From contig JANYAD010000047.1 of NCBI GenBank assembly GCA_025355165.1, positions 39,956 to 103,955 of the forward strand: a DNA stretch of 64,000 bases, given 5' to 3'. Below are positions 8,327 to 16,006 of the stretch, piece by piece (positions within the stretch are counted from its first letter, which is position 1; every line of letters starts with the position of its first letter). A model generated the notes under the pieces. The model searched no databases, was not told where the DNA came from, and saw nothing but the letters and a program-made list of their open reading frames with translations. Source of the DNA: Gammaproteobacteria bacterium (GTDB lineage Bacteria > Pseudomonadota > Gammaproteobacteria > Steroidobacterales > Steroidobacteraceae). Both the position numbers and the translations under genes were made by a program.

Positions 8327-9733
8327 TCAGTGCAAAGCTAAGTCATAAGACGTTTTATAGGATCGGTACCATTCCAACGTCTGCCTATCGTTAGGTAGGC
8401 GCTCTGCCAGAAATCGCAGCTCGGCGAGCATCTTCTCGGCACGGGAAGTATTCAGGTACAAATCGACCAGCCGCCAGCGATACGCCAAGTTCTCGGGCGC
8501 AAGCAATGCAGCCTTTTCATATAGCTCTAGAGCGCGCGTCAGCCAGTTCATCTCGAAAAAATAGAGGTCCGCGAGTTCGGCATAGTTGGCTGCAACTTGC
8601 GGCGCATCGCGAATCCTCGCTTCAGCGATCCGCAGCGCCTGCTCCAGAGCAAACGGATAGGCGGGCGCCGGCGGCGTTCGCGCATGCCCATAAATCGCGC
8701 TTTGCATATTCGGTACAAGCGCGGCCCGCAGGCTGCCAAGAAACGGGTTGTCGGCGAATTTGACGAAGAAATTCACATTGTCCTCGAACCGGTGGAAATA
8801 GGTCCATGACTTGGCTTCGTCCACATACCAAAGCTTGTCGGTGCCTCGCCGCAGCACGATGGGCAAGCTCGATAGGGCGGGCCCCGGCACGGCTAATCCA
8901 AAATTGCCGGCGAACAAGACCTTGACGACGCCGGCGCGGGTCAGGGACTCGCTGACTCGTCTTTGTTGTTCTTCGTTGCGGGGCACGACAACGCGAAAGA
9001 TTTGGCTGCCTTCGGTGAGCAGCGGCAATCGCGGATCGCCGATACCGGCCGCCAGCGAGGCGAGATAGCGTCTCAAGGATTCCTGCGGATCCTGCGAGGC
9101 CGCAAAGCCCGCCAGGCGCGCATTCGGCATTTTGGCGATTGCAGCGCGATAATCTTCCAGCGTACGGCGGTACCCCGTGGAGAGTGCCCCCGCGCCGCTG
9201 GACATAAACTGGGTGTCGAACCACCGCGGAGCTCCGTAGTCGCCCTCGTTCTTGGAGCCCATGCCGCGCAGGTTGGTGGTGATGATGAGTTCTGAAACGA
9301 AGTCCTGGGGAACCTCCGAGAGCATATAGGTCTTTGCCGCCTCCTCCAGTTGATGGCAGTACGCATCTGGAATCTCGCCTTCGAGCGCATAAGACACTTC
9401 GATCTTTAATGAATTCTCCTTCTCCGAATACACATAGAGGATGCCTCGGCCATTGCGCCGGGCACCGATCCGCATGCTGGTCATCATTTCCGCGGCGAGC
9501 TCTTCGATGGACTTCGCAGGCGGCAGGGATTTCAAGATCACGAGTCCATTCTCGATGCCCGACTTCTCTTCGGCGATCTTGAGGCTCATGCGAAAGGCAA
9601 GATCGAAATCGTGTTGTTCGGTCTCGTTGATCAGAACGTATGTCGGCCGCTCGAGCGCATGGGCGTGAAGCCACGCGAATCCTCCCGCCAGGACGATGAG
9701 AATCGCGCCGCAAGCCAATAGGCTGGGTCTCAC
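8327..9733 (-). CDS. TPM-domain protein with C-terminal tetratricopeptide-like helices
   Basis: 468 residues. A signal anchor (LLACGAILIVLAGGFAWLHA) is followed by a TPM-type domain (about 30-150) with GLVILKSLPPAKSIEELA and GRGILYVYSEKENSLKIEVSYALEG, as in YgcG-like proteins. The last ~110 residues contain TPR-like repeats (NYAELADLYFFEMNWLTRALELYEKAALLAPEN). Likely periplasmic or membrane-tethered, facing outward. It is followed closely by the DedA-rhodanese gene and preceded by the 9742-10233 gene on the same strand, so these may form one unit. Confidence 0.72.
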   Translation of the reverse strand: MRPSLLACGAILIVLAGGFAWLHAHALERPTYVLINETEQHDFDLAFRMSLKIAEEKSGIENGLVILKSLPPAKSIEELAAEMMTSMRIGARRNGRGILYVYSEKENSLKIEVSYALEGEIPDAYCHQLEEAAKTYMLSEVPQDFVSELIITTNLRGMGSKNEGDYGAPRWFDTQFMSSGAGALSTGYRRTLEDYRAAIAKMPNARLAGFAASQDPQESLRRYLASLAAGIGDPRLPLLTEGSQIFRVVVPRNEEQQRRVSESLTRAGVVKVLFAGNFGLAVPGPALSSLPIVLRRGTDKLWYVDEAKSWTYFHRFEDNVNFFVKFADNPFLGSLRAALVPNMQSAIYGHARTPPAPAYPFALEQALRIAEARIRDAPQVAANYAELADLYFFEMNWLTRALELYEKAALLAPENLAYRWRLVDLYLNTSRAEKMLAELRFLAERLPNDRQTLEWYRSYKTSYDLALH

Positions 9734-9741
9734 CGCAGCCC

Positions 9742-10233
9742 TCAGAAATTGCCGAAAACCGCTGTCTTTTTGCGGTCCGTGGAATAGTTGACCAAGAACG
9801 GGTCAGTCGATGAAGGATTGAGGCCGAGGATCGAACGATCCGCGCCCTTGTTCTTGAGCACCACCACCGGGGTCTCTTGCCCGCCGAACAAGCGGAAAAT
9901 TCCGGCCGCCTCGTTGTGAGTATCGTTCAGCACGACGAAGGGGTATTCGCTTTCAGCGGGCGAGTACAGCCCGAGCACCAGCCGATTCCTGCCCTTCGTG
10001 TCGAAGAAGAACAGACCGGGACCGCCATCCGGCGACATCGCGATTTCCGCGCGCGCCCGGCCTGTCGCATCAACCAGGCGGATTCTGCTCGCTACCACCA
10101 CATCCGGCGCGGCGGCGGCCGCCGCCCGTGGTATCACGGAGCTGAGAGTGAAGTGTCCGATAAAAAGCGCTCCCACGAGCCCGCCGAGAAATCCCGACGC
10201 CACGCCTGCCAGGTAAGTCTTGTTCAAGATCAC
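9742..10233 (-). CDS. Signal-anchored hypothetical protein
   Basis: 163 residues. An N-terminal hydrophobic segment (GFLGGLVGALFIGHFTLSSVI) is followed by a beta-rich exported region with repeated strands such as RLVDATGRARAEIAMSPDGGPGLFFFD. I recognise no catalytic motif. It is 8 bp upstream of the TPM-domain gene and 12 bp downstream of the permease gene on the same strand, so it is probably co-transcribed with them. Confidence 0.62.
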   Translation of the reverse strand: MILNKTYLAGVASGFLGGLVGALFIGHFTLSSVIPRAAAAAAPDVVVASRIRLVDATGRARAEIAMSPDGGPGLFFFDTKGRNRLVLGLYSPAESEYPFVVLNDTHNEAAGIFRLFGGQETPVVVLKNKGADRSILGLNPSSTDPFLVNYSTDRKKTAVFGNF

Positions 10234-10245
10234 TCCCGCAACTAT

Positions 10246-11787
10246 TCAGGGCAGCTCGAAGTTACACTCCTTAAGCGGCACGATGCGTGTCTTGTTCCAG
10301 ATTTTGTGACTCAGATACAAAATGATCACCGTGGGTATGATCAGATAGTCGGTCACGAAGTCGAACCAGGAGAACACCGGCGTCTGGAACACACCGATGT
10401 TGGCGCCGAAAAGCACCACTAAGAATAAGACCAGCGCGAGCCAAGGCCCGTACGGATAGAATTTGGATTTGAATTTCAAATCATCGAGGCTTCGGCCCTG
10501 CGCAACCCAGGCCTTGCGAAAACGCAGATGACAGATCGCAATACCCAGCCAGATCAGAAATCCACTCAAGCTTGAGGCGTTGTACAGCAATTGATAAATT
10601 TTCTTCTCTCCCACCACGGTTGAGAAGAAGGCCAGCGCACTGACCAGTCCCGTGGCCAAGAGCGCTGCAACGGGAACTCCGCGGCGGTTCAGTACGCCGA
10701 ACAGCCGCGGCGCCTTGCGGCTGTGCGCCATGGCATGCAGCATCCGCGAGGCCACATACATCGATGAGTTCCCGCACGACAAAACCGAAGACAAAATCAC
10801 TGCGTTCATGACATTCGCTGCGTAATAGCCAAAACGCGGCAACTGTTGCAGCACCATGGTGAAGGGCGAATACGCGATATGGGCTTCATCCGCATTGAGC
10901 AAGTTCGGACTGTTGTAGCTGATCAACGTGCCGGCAACAAAGATCGCGCCGACATAGAACAGCAAAATGCGCCAGAACACCGTTCGAATGGCCTTCGGCA
11001 CGTTTCGCGTTGGATCTTCGGTTTCCGCGGCAGCGAGGCCAACACCTTCGGTTCCTTGAAAAGAAAAGCCCGCGACCAAGAACACCGTGAGCATCGAGGT
11101 GAAGCCCCCCACAAAGGGCGCGTGCGTGCCCGAGTTGGGATCGCTCAAAGTCCAGTTCTGGAATCCGCTGCTGTGGTTGCCGACCATACCGAAAATCATC
11201 AGTAATCCGACGGCAACGAAAATGATCACGGTGATGACTTTGATGCCCGCGAACCAATACTCGGCTTCCGCATAAGCCCTAACCGACATGAGGTTCAGCG
11301 CCAGTAACACAGCAAAGAAGCCCATGGCCCACAGTGCCGAATTTGCATGCGGAAACCAAAATTGAACGATGAGGGCGCCGGCCACCAGCTCTGCCGCCAA
11401 CGTGACGGCCCAGCTAAACCAATAATTCCAGCCGACGGCAAACCCGAGCGATGGATCGACGAATCGTTCTGCGTACGCCTCGAATGAGCCGGGAATCGGC
11501 AACTGAGTGGCCATCTCGCCGAGCGACTGCATCATGCAGTACACGGCGAGTCCCATGACCGAGTATGCCAGCAAAGCCCCGCCCGGGCCCGCTTGCGCGA
11601 TGGCAGCGCCGCTGGCGAAGAAAAGGCCGGTACCAATTGCGCCGCCGATGGCAATCATGCTGAGCTGCCGGGTACCGATGGCGCGTTTCAGGTGTTGTGG
11701 TTCACCTAGGTCCATGGAATGAGGTCCTGCTTTGGCTGACATGGGGCTATCTTGCGGCATAAGGCGTGCCTGCGCACCAGTACGCAT
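10246..11787 (-). CDS. Amino acid permease, LysP-like APC family
   Basis: About 500 residues with ~12 membrane helices. The N-terminal IAIGGAIGTGLFFASG is the APC signature, and the segments GWNYWFSWAVTLAAELVAG, AYAEAEYWFAGIKVITVIIF and NAVILSSVLSCGNSSMYVASRML follow the LysP (lysine-proton symporter) pattern. Lysine is the best guess for substrate; another cationic or neutral amino acid is possible. Initiation may be at M10 or M16 (11760 or 11742), since no start has a strong ribosome site. Confidence 0.88.
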   Translation of the reverse strand: MRTGAQARLMPQDSPMSAKAGPHSMDLGEPQHLKRAIGTRQLSMIAIGGAIGTGLFFASGAAIAQAGPGGALLAYSVMGLAVYCMMQSLGEMATQLPIPGSFEAYAERFVDPSLGFAVGWNYWFSWAVTLAAELVAGALIVQFWFPHANSALWAMGFFAVLLALNLMSVRAYAEAEYWFAGIKVITVIIFVAVGLLMIFGMVGNHSSGFQNWTLSDPNSGTHAPFVGGFTSMLTVFLVAGFSFQGTEGVGLAAAETEDPTRNVPKAIRTVFWRILLFYVGAIFVAGTLISYNSPNLLNADEAHIAYSPFTMVLQQLPRFGYYAANVMNAVILSSVLSCGNSSMYVASRMLHAMAHSRKAPRLFGVLNRRGVPVAALLATGLVSALAFFSTVVGEKKIYQLLYNASSLSGFLIWLGIAICHLRFRKAWVAQGRSLDDLKFKSKFYPYGPWLALVLFLVVLFGANIGVFQTPVFSWFDFVTDYLIIPTVIILYLSHKIWNKTRIVPLKECNFELP

Positions 11788-11840
11788 CAGTTGCGAGCAC
11801 AGATGCGCCGCCCGCCAGTGCCGCGCGTCTCTCGTGGCGG

Positions 11841-12716
11841 TTAGAGGGTCTTGCCAGGACGCGCGTCGCCATCCGGACGTTCCAGAAACTCGGCAATGGC
11901 AAGGTTCACCAATTCGGGGCGCATCTCAAATGTGCCATGACCGCTTCCCGGGATCACGATGAGCTGAGCGTGCGGCAAGCCCCTGAAGAGCTCGACAGTC
12001 TCTTCGAGCGAGGCAAAATCGTGATCACCCGCCATGACGAGCACCGGTGCGGAAATTTTCGAAAGCTCGGCCGGCTCGATCACAATCGATTGGTTCCATA
12101 ACGCATAGCACTTGGCGACCATCGTCATCCAGTGATCGGCACCGTCCGGGCTGACGGCAGCGTAGTCGGTGGCAAAGTGCGGCGGCAAGAATGCCGCCAA
12201 CTCTTGCAGCTTCTTGGCGTGTTGATCGGCGGTCCAGTGTTTGCGCGCCTCCAGCTCAGCCGGCGGCAAGCCCCTTAAGTTGGCCCCGGAAATGACCACC
12301 CTTCGCACCAGTTCGGGATGATATCTGGCAAGCCACAAGGCAATGTCCCCTCCATCGCTGTGTCCTACCACATCGACGGGTCCCACTTTAAGCTTGACGA
12401 TTAGGGCAGCGGTGTCATCGGCCATTTGCTCGTAGGAGAGCCGCCAAGGGCCATCCGGGCTATGACCATGGCCGCGTTGATCGATACCGATCACCCTGTG
12501 ACGGGCGGCGAAGTAGTCCCTCTGATTGATGAAATTATTATCGAAGTACAGCAACCCGCCGTGCAGAAACACAATTGGCGTGCCCCGGCCATCAGTTTCG
12601 GTGAAGAGCGTGGTGCCGTTGACTTCAATCATTTGGCGCGTGGCATTTTGGCTCTGCGCAAAGACGAGCTGTGCGAAAAGGCCGAAGACCGAAAAAAGCA
12701 GCGCGGGCCGAATCAT
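11841..12716 (-). CDS. Exported alpha/beta hydrolase
   Basis: 291 residues with a signal peptide (MIRPALLFSVFGLFAQLVFAQ) and an alpha/beta hydrolase fold. It shows the HGG oxyanion loop after VFLHGG, the nucleophile elbow VGHSDGG (Ser), an acid in AGDHDFASLEET (Asp) and a His in GSGHGTFE. Likely a periplasmic esterase or lactonase-type enzyme; the substrate is not readable. It is divergent from a TetR regulator 136 bp away, which suggests local control. Confidence 0.85.
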   Translation of the reverse strand: MIRPALLFSVFGLFAQLVFAQSQNATRQMIEVNGTTLFTETDGRGTPIVFLHGGLLYFDNNFINQRDYFAARHRVIGIDQRGHGHSPDGPWRLSYEQMADDTAALIVKLKVGPVDVVGHSDGGDIALWLARYHPELVRRVVISGANLRGLPPAELEARKHWTADQHAKKLQELAAFLPPHFATDYAAVSPDGADHWMTMVAKCYALWNQSIVIEPAELSKISAPVLVMAGDHDFASLEETVELFRGLPHAQLIVIPGSGHGTFEMRPELVNLAIAEFLERPDGDARPGKTL

Positions 12717-12780
12717 TCTTCAGCGGCCGTTTTCAGCATCAGATGTTTTCCCTTTGACGTGGCGGCCGGCTCTTAAAGGC

Positions 12781-12792
12781 ACTTGCGCAAGT
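12781..12792. promoter_or_regulatory. Candidate TetR operator palindrome
   Basis: ACTTGCGCAAGT is a perfect 12-bp palindrome in the intergenic region between the divergent hydrolase and TetR genes. Such placement is typical of TetR-family operators, but assignment is inference. Confidence 0.4.
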
Positions 12793-12851
12793 ATGCACCC
12801 GTTGGACGGGGTCGGTTAGGCCACGGTAGCCGCCTGGCGTATGATTCGTTC

Positions 12852-13451
12852 ATGTCGAGTGCGATATCAGACACCACCAACGATGGAAACGCCCGCTACA
12901 AGCGGGTGATCCGCAGCGCAGAGGAATTGTTCAAGCGCGTGGGTTTTCGCGCCGTCACCATGGAGCTGGTGGCACGCGAAGCGAACGTCGCAAAGGCCAC
13001 GCTATATAGCTATTTCAAAAATAAGGACGAGCTGTACATGGCGGTCTGTGGGCGCATGGCACAGATTCTGCGCGGGTCCGTACTGCAAGCTCTTGCGATG
13101 CCTGACGTTTCGCTCGATGCGCGTCTCGCGGAAGCCATCCTCGCCAAGCATCGCCCGGTGTGCAACTTGGTCAAGGCATCCCCGCACGCCGCGGAGTTGT
13201 TCTCGTATACGCATAGCATGGCCGGGGAAATGTTTGCGAATCTTGATCTTGAGATACTCGAGTTGCTACGCGCGGCCATGGCCGAGGATGGGGAACTCGC
13301 GCCGACCGCCGCGCAACTCGCCCGCGCGCTTTATTTTGGCGCCGCTGCACTCGGCAGCCGTACGGAGACTCTCGCGCAGATGGAGAGCGAGGTGGGCGCC
13401 TTCGCCCGCGCGCATTTAGCAGGAGCCAGGGCCCTGGCTCGAGCCGGATAA
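12852..13451 (+). CDS. TetR/AcrR family transcriptional regulator
   Basis: The internal ATG at 12852 (MSSAISDTTND) is chosen because the track start at 12783 adds 23 residues with no TetR homology and would include the palindrome. The N-terminal HTH is clear (RVGFRAVTMELVAREANVAKATLYSYFKNKDELYMAV), and the C-terminal ~140 residues form the variable ligand-binding domain. It is transcribed away from the hydrolase at 11841-12716 and probably represses that gene and itself. Confidence 0.9.
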   Translation: MSSAISDTTNDGNARYKRVIRSAEELFKRVGFRAVTMELVAREANVAKATLYSYFKNKDELYMAVCGRMAQILRGSVLQALAMPDVSLDARLAEAILAKHRPVCNLVKASPHAAELFSYTHSMAGEMFANLDLEILELLRAAMAEDGELAPTAAQLARALYFGAAALGSRTETLAQMESEVGAFARAHLAGARALARAG

Positions 13452-13564
13452 GAGCGCGATATCCCTTCCTTGCCTTACCCGGCTCCGAGTCGACCTATCC
13501 ATATTGACAAATCATACGGTAAGGGTACGATTCGTCTGTATCGTATGGGAGTCAGGAGATGGAC

Positions 13565-13882
13565 ATGGACACGAACTTCGCCCGCATCGTTCTTTTGGTC
13601 ATCGTTTCTCTAGCCGATGGGGTTGTCCTTCTCAAAGCCGCCCCCGCATTCGCAGCCGACATCATCTTGGACGTGGCGCCTCCACCGCCTCGCATTGAGA
13701 ACATGGGCCATCCGCGCGATGGCTTTGCTTGGGCTGCCGGACACTGGGAATGGAACCAACAGTCCTACCGTTGGGTATCGGGAAGCTGGATCGTCGCACG
13801 TGGCAAGGCGCGTTGGATCGCGGATCAATGGGAGCCCGTTGGGTCTCAGTGGCGGTACGTTCCCGGCCACTGGGAGCGCTAG
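13565..13882 (+). CDS. Small exported YXWGXW-type repeat protein
   Basis: The second ATG (13565) is preferred: AGGAG lies 6 bases before it but is directly abutted by the first ATG at 13559. The protein has a signal peptide (FARIVLLVIVSLADGVVLLKAAPAFA) and then repeated aromatic motifs of the W-x-x-G-x-W kind (WAAGHWEW, WVSGSWIV, YVPGHWER). These small beta-rich periplasmic proteins are common in proteobacteria but lack a known activity. A lipoprotein relative lies at 60168-60500. Confidence 0.75.
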   Translation: MDTNFARIVLLVIVSLADGVVLLKAAPAFAADIILDVAPPPPRIENMGHPRDGFAWAAGHWEWNQQSYRWVSGSWIVARGKARWIADQWEPVGSQWRYVPGHWER

Positions 13883-13912
13883 TGCACCCTTAAAGGCCGC
13901 CGACTGTAACCG

Positions 13913-14590
13913 TCATGGGTGCTTCAAAAGAAGCGCAGCCGCCGCCAGCGCGATCCCATTGTTGGACGCATGCAGTACCAATGAGGGTCGCAAAGACTTA
14001 AAGCGCAGGACCAGCAGGGAGGCCACCAGACCCAGAATCACTCGATAAATCAATTGTGCCCAACCCGAGGCCCCGCTACGAACACTCACCCCATGAGCCA
14101 AGCCGAACAGCAGCGCCCCGGCGAGCACTGCGGCCCATACGGGCATTTTTTGCTTCAACCAATCCAGGAGCAGCGCCCGAAACATCAGTTCTTCGGCAAA
14201 GGGTGCGATCAGGACCACCACCAAGAACTGCAGCGGCAAACTGAACAGGTCTGGGGTTAAGTACGCGGGGGTGGGTATGGACTGCATATGCACGCCCGCC
14301 CGCACCAACATTTGCACCACGGCACTGAACGACAGCACCAGACCGACCGGCGCAAGCGCACTCAGCCCCAGGACTTTAGATTCGACGGGCCTGAAGCGGG
14401 ACGCCAAACTGCCCCACTGCGCATCGAAGGAGAATAATTCATAGCCGGCAACCCAGCACAACCCATTCGCGGCAGTCGAGGCCATGACGGTCGCGGTCAC
14501 GGACGCATGGCTTGCGTGAAAAACCATATAAGTGACGAATTGTGCGGCGAATCCCAGTACGAATAGCCAAGCGATTTTGCTGAACTTCAT
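13913..14590 (-). CDS. CPBP family intramembrane metalloprotease
   Basis: The start at 14590 ([14 protein letters not shown]) puts a membrane helix first; the longer track start adds a soluble extension. The protein has about six to seven membrane helices with the CPBP motifs EELMFR (Glu-Glu and Arg), FGLAHG (His) and an Asn in a late helix ([10 protein letters not shown]). The family (Abi/CAAX-like) includes bacteriocin self-immunity and prenyl-protein proteases; the role here is unknown. It is the last gene before rpmB. Confidence 0.82.
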   Translation of the reverse strand: MKFSKIAWLFVLGFAAQFVTYMVFHASHASVTATVMASTAANGLCWVAGYELFSFDAQWGSLASRFRPVESKVLGLSALAPVGLVLSFSAVVQMLVRAGVHMQSIPTPAYLTPDLFSLPLQFLVVVLIAPFAEELMFRALLLDWLKQKMPVWAAVLAGALLFGLAHGVSVRSGASGWAQLIYRVILGLVASLLVLRFKSLRPSLVLHASNNGIALAAAALLLKHP

Positions 14591-14697
14591 CCGTGGCGGC
14601 ACGGCTGTCCCTGCTTTCAGTCCCAAAGGGCTATTGGTATCCACGGCGCTTGAGCCTACGGCAACCCATTGAATTGCGCGCATTAATTGCCAAGGCC

Positions 14698-14726
14698 TTG
14701 CCGCGGCAGGGCGACCCTGGTATAAA
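14698..14726 (+). promoter_or_regulatory. Sigma-70 promoter of rpmB-rpmG
   Basis: TTGCCG, a 17-bp spacer, then TATAAA. The -10 ends 40 bp before the rpmB ATG, leaving a short leader. It matches the consensus well for a strongly expressed ribosomal-protein operon. Confidence 0.75.
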
Positions 14727-14766
14727 GCCCGGCTCTTCTAAAGCTTATCTATTCAAAGGTTTAGCC

Positions 14767-15003
14767 ATGTCGCGAGTTTGCCAAGTCACGGGCAAAGGCC
14801 CCAAAACCGGTAATACGGTTTCGCATGCGAACAACCGCAAGCGGCGCCGCTTTCTGCCCAATTTGCATACCCACCGGTTCTGGCTGGAATCCGAGAAGCG
14901 TTTCGTCAGCTTGCGCGTCAGCACCCGAGGCTTGCGTACTATCGAAAAACGCGGCGTCGATGTGGTGGTCGCGGATTTGCGGGCCAAGGGCATCCAGGTT
15001 TAA
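14767..15003 (+). CDS. rpmB: Ribosomal protein bL28
   Basis: 78 residues beginning [21 protein letters not shown], the family signature, with the basic middle [13 protein letters not shown]. It is a component of the 50S subunit. The start at 14767 replaces the track start, which runs back into the promoter. rpmG follows 9 bp later, as in most gammaproteobacteria. Confidence 0.97.
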   Translation: MSRVCQVTGKGPKTGNTVSHANNRKRRRFLPNLHTHRFWLESEKRFVSLRVSTRGLRTIEKRGVDVVVADLRAKGIQV

Positions 15004-15012
15004 GGGGCTTTC

Positions 15013-15168
15013 ATGCGCGACAAAATCAAATTGGTTTCCTCCGCGGGCACCGGTCACTACTACACGACCACCAAGAATAAGCGCCTGCACCCGGACAAAC
15101 TGGAAACGAAGAAATTCGATCCCGTGGTCCGCAAGCACGTTCCTTATAAAGAATCCAAGATCAAGTAG
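15013..15168 (+). CDS. rpmG: Ribosomal protein bL33
   Basis: 51 residues, too short for the supplied ORF track. It reads [20 protein letters not shown] and ends with [13 protein letters not shown], both typical of bL33. It lacks the zinc Cys pairs of C+ paralogues, so it is the C- form. It is 9 bp after rpmB and 3 bp before the mutM start. Confidence 0.97.
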   Translation: MRDKIKLVSSAGTGHYYTTTKNKRLHPDKLETKKFDPVVRKHVPYKESKIK

Positions 15169-15171
15169 CCG

Positions 15172-15987
15172 CTGCCCGAGCTTCCTGAAGTCGAGACCAC
15201 CCGAGCGGGCATTGCACCCGCTCTGGTGGGCCACCTCATCGTCGCTATGTTCGTGCGCGATCGGCGCCTGCGTTGGCCGATCGCCGCAACCTTGGAAGCC
15301 ACGGTCCGAAATCAGCGCATCCGTGCCGTCGATCGGCGCGCCAAGTACCTACTCATCCGTCTCGAAACCGGCACCCTCATTGTCCATCTTGGAATGTCGG
15401 GCAGCTTGCGACTGGCCGGCGCCGGCACGCCGATCAAAGCGCATGACCACTGGGATTTAGTTTTGGACAGCGGAATGATATTGCGCTTTCACGATCCGAG
15501 GAGGTTCGGCAGCCTGCACTTCACCGCAGAGGATCCTGAGCAGCACGCGCTGTTGCAGAAATTGGCGCCCGAACCTTTGAGCGATGCGTTCAACGGCGAG
15601 TACTTATATAAGGCTACGCGAAAGCGCGCGATTGCCATCAAGCCGCTCATCATGAACTCGCAAATCGTGGTGGGAGTCGGCAACATCTATGCGAGCGAAG
15701 CTCTGTTTCGCGCAGGTGTCGCGCCGCGCCGCGCGGCCCGGCGCATCTCGAAGGACGAGGCCGACAACTTGGCCAAGGCCATCAAGGCAGTGCTCAAAGC
15801 CGCCATCAAAATCGGCGGCACGACGCTGCGCGATTACGTCAACGCGGATGGGGCGCCTGGTTATTTTCGGCAGAAACTATGCGTGTATGAGCGCGCCGGC
15901 CAAGCTTGCCGCGTGTGCAAAGCGCCGGTAAAGCAGTTCACTCAGGGCCAGAGGTCAACCTATTGGTGTGCGGTGTGCCAACGCTGA
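15172..15987 (+). CDS. mutM: Formamidopyrimidine-DNA glycosylase, CTG start
   Basis: Base-excision repair glycosylase/AP lyase for oxidised purines such as 8-oxoguanine. The N-terminus reads (M)PELPEVETTRAGI from a CTG at 15172; Pro2 and Glu3 form the catalytic site, so the track start (GTG 15226) would give a dead enzyme. In frame upstream there is only one codon and then the rpmG stop, so no ATG or GTG alternative exists. Other motifs: GMSGSLR, NIYASE, and the C-terminal zinc finger CRVCKAP...YWCAVCQ. 271 aa, normal length. Confidence 0.95.
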   Translation: MPELPEVETTRAGIAPALVGHLIVAMFVRDRRLRWPIAATLEATVRNQRIRAVDRRAKYLLIRLETGTLIVHLGMSGSLRLAGAGTPIKAHDHWDLVLDSGMILRFHDPRRFGSLHFTAEDPEQHALLQKLAPEPLSDAFNGEYLYKATRKRAIAIKPLIMNSQIVVGVGNIYASEALFRAGVAPRRAARRISKDEADNLAKAIKAVLKAAIKIGGTTLRDYVNADGAPGYFRQKLCVYERAGQACRVCKAPVKQFTQGQRSTYWCAVCQR

Positions 15988-16006
15988 TCGCCCGCGCTGC
16001 ATTAGC

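Noticed and set aside
8622-9713. 363-aa minus-strand ORF
   Set aside because: Second frame inside the TPM-domain gene; Arg-rich shadow with no motif.
12754-12780. TTGACG plus TAAAGG as promoter near the TetR gene
   Set aside because: Spacer is only ~14 bp and -10 is poor.
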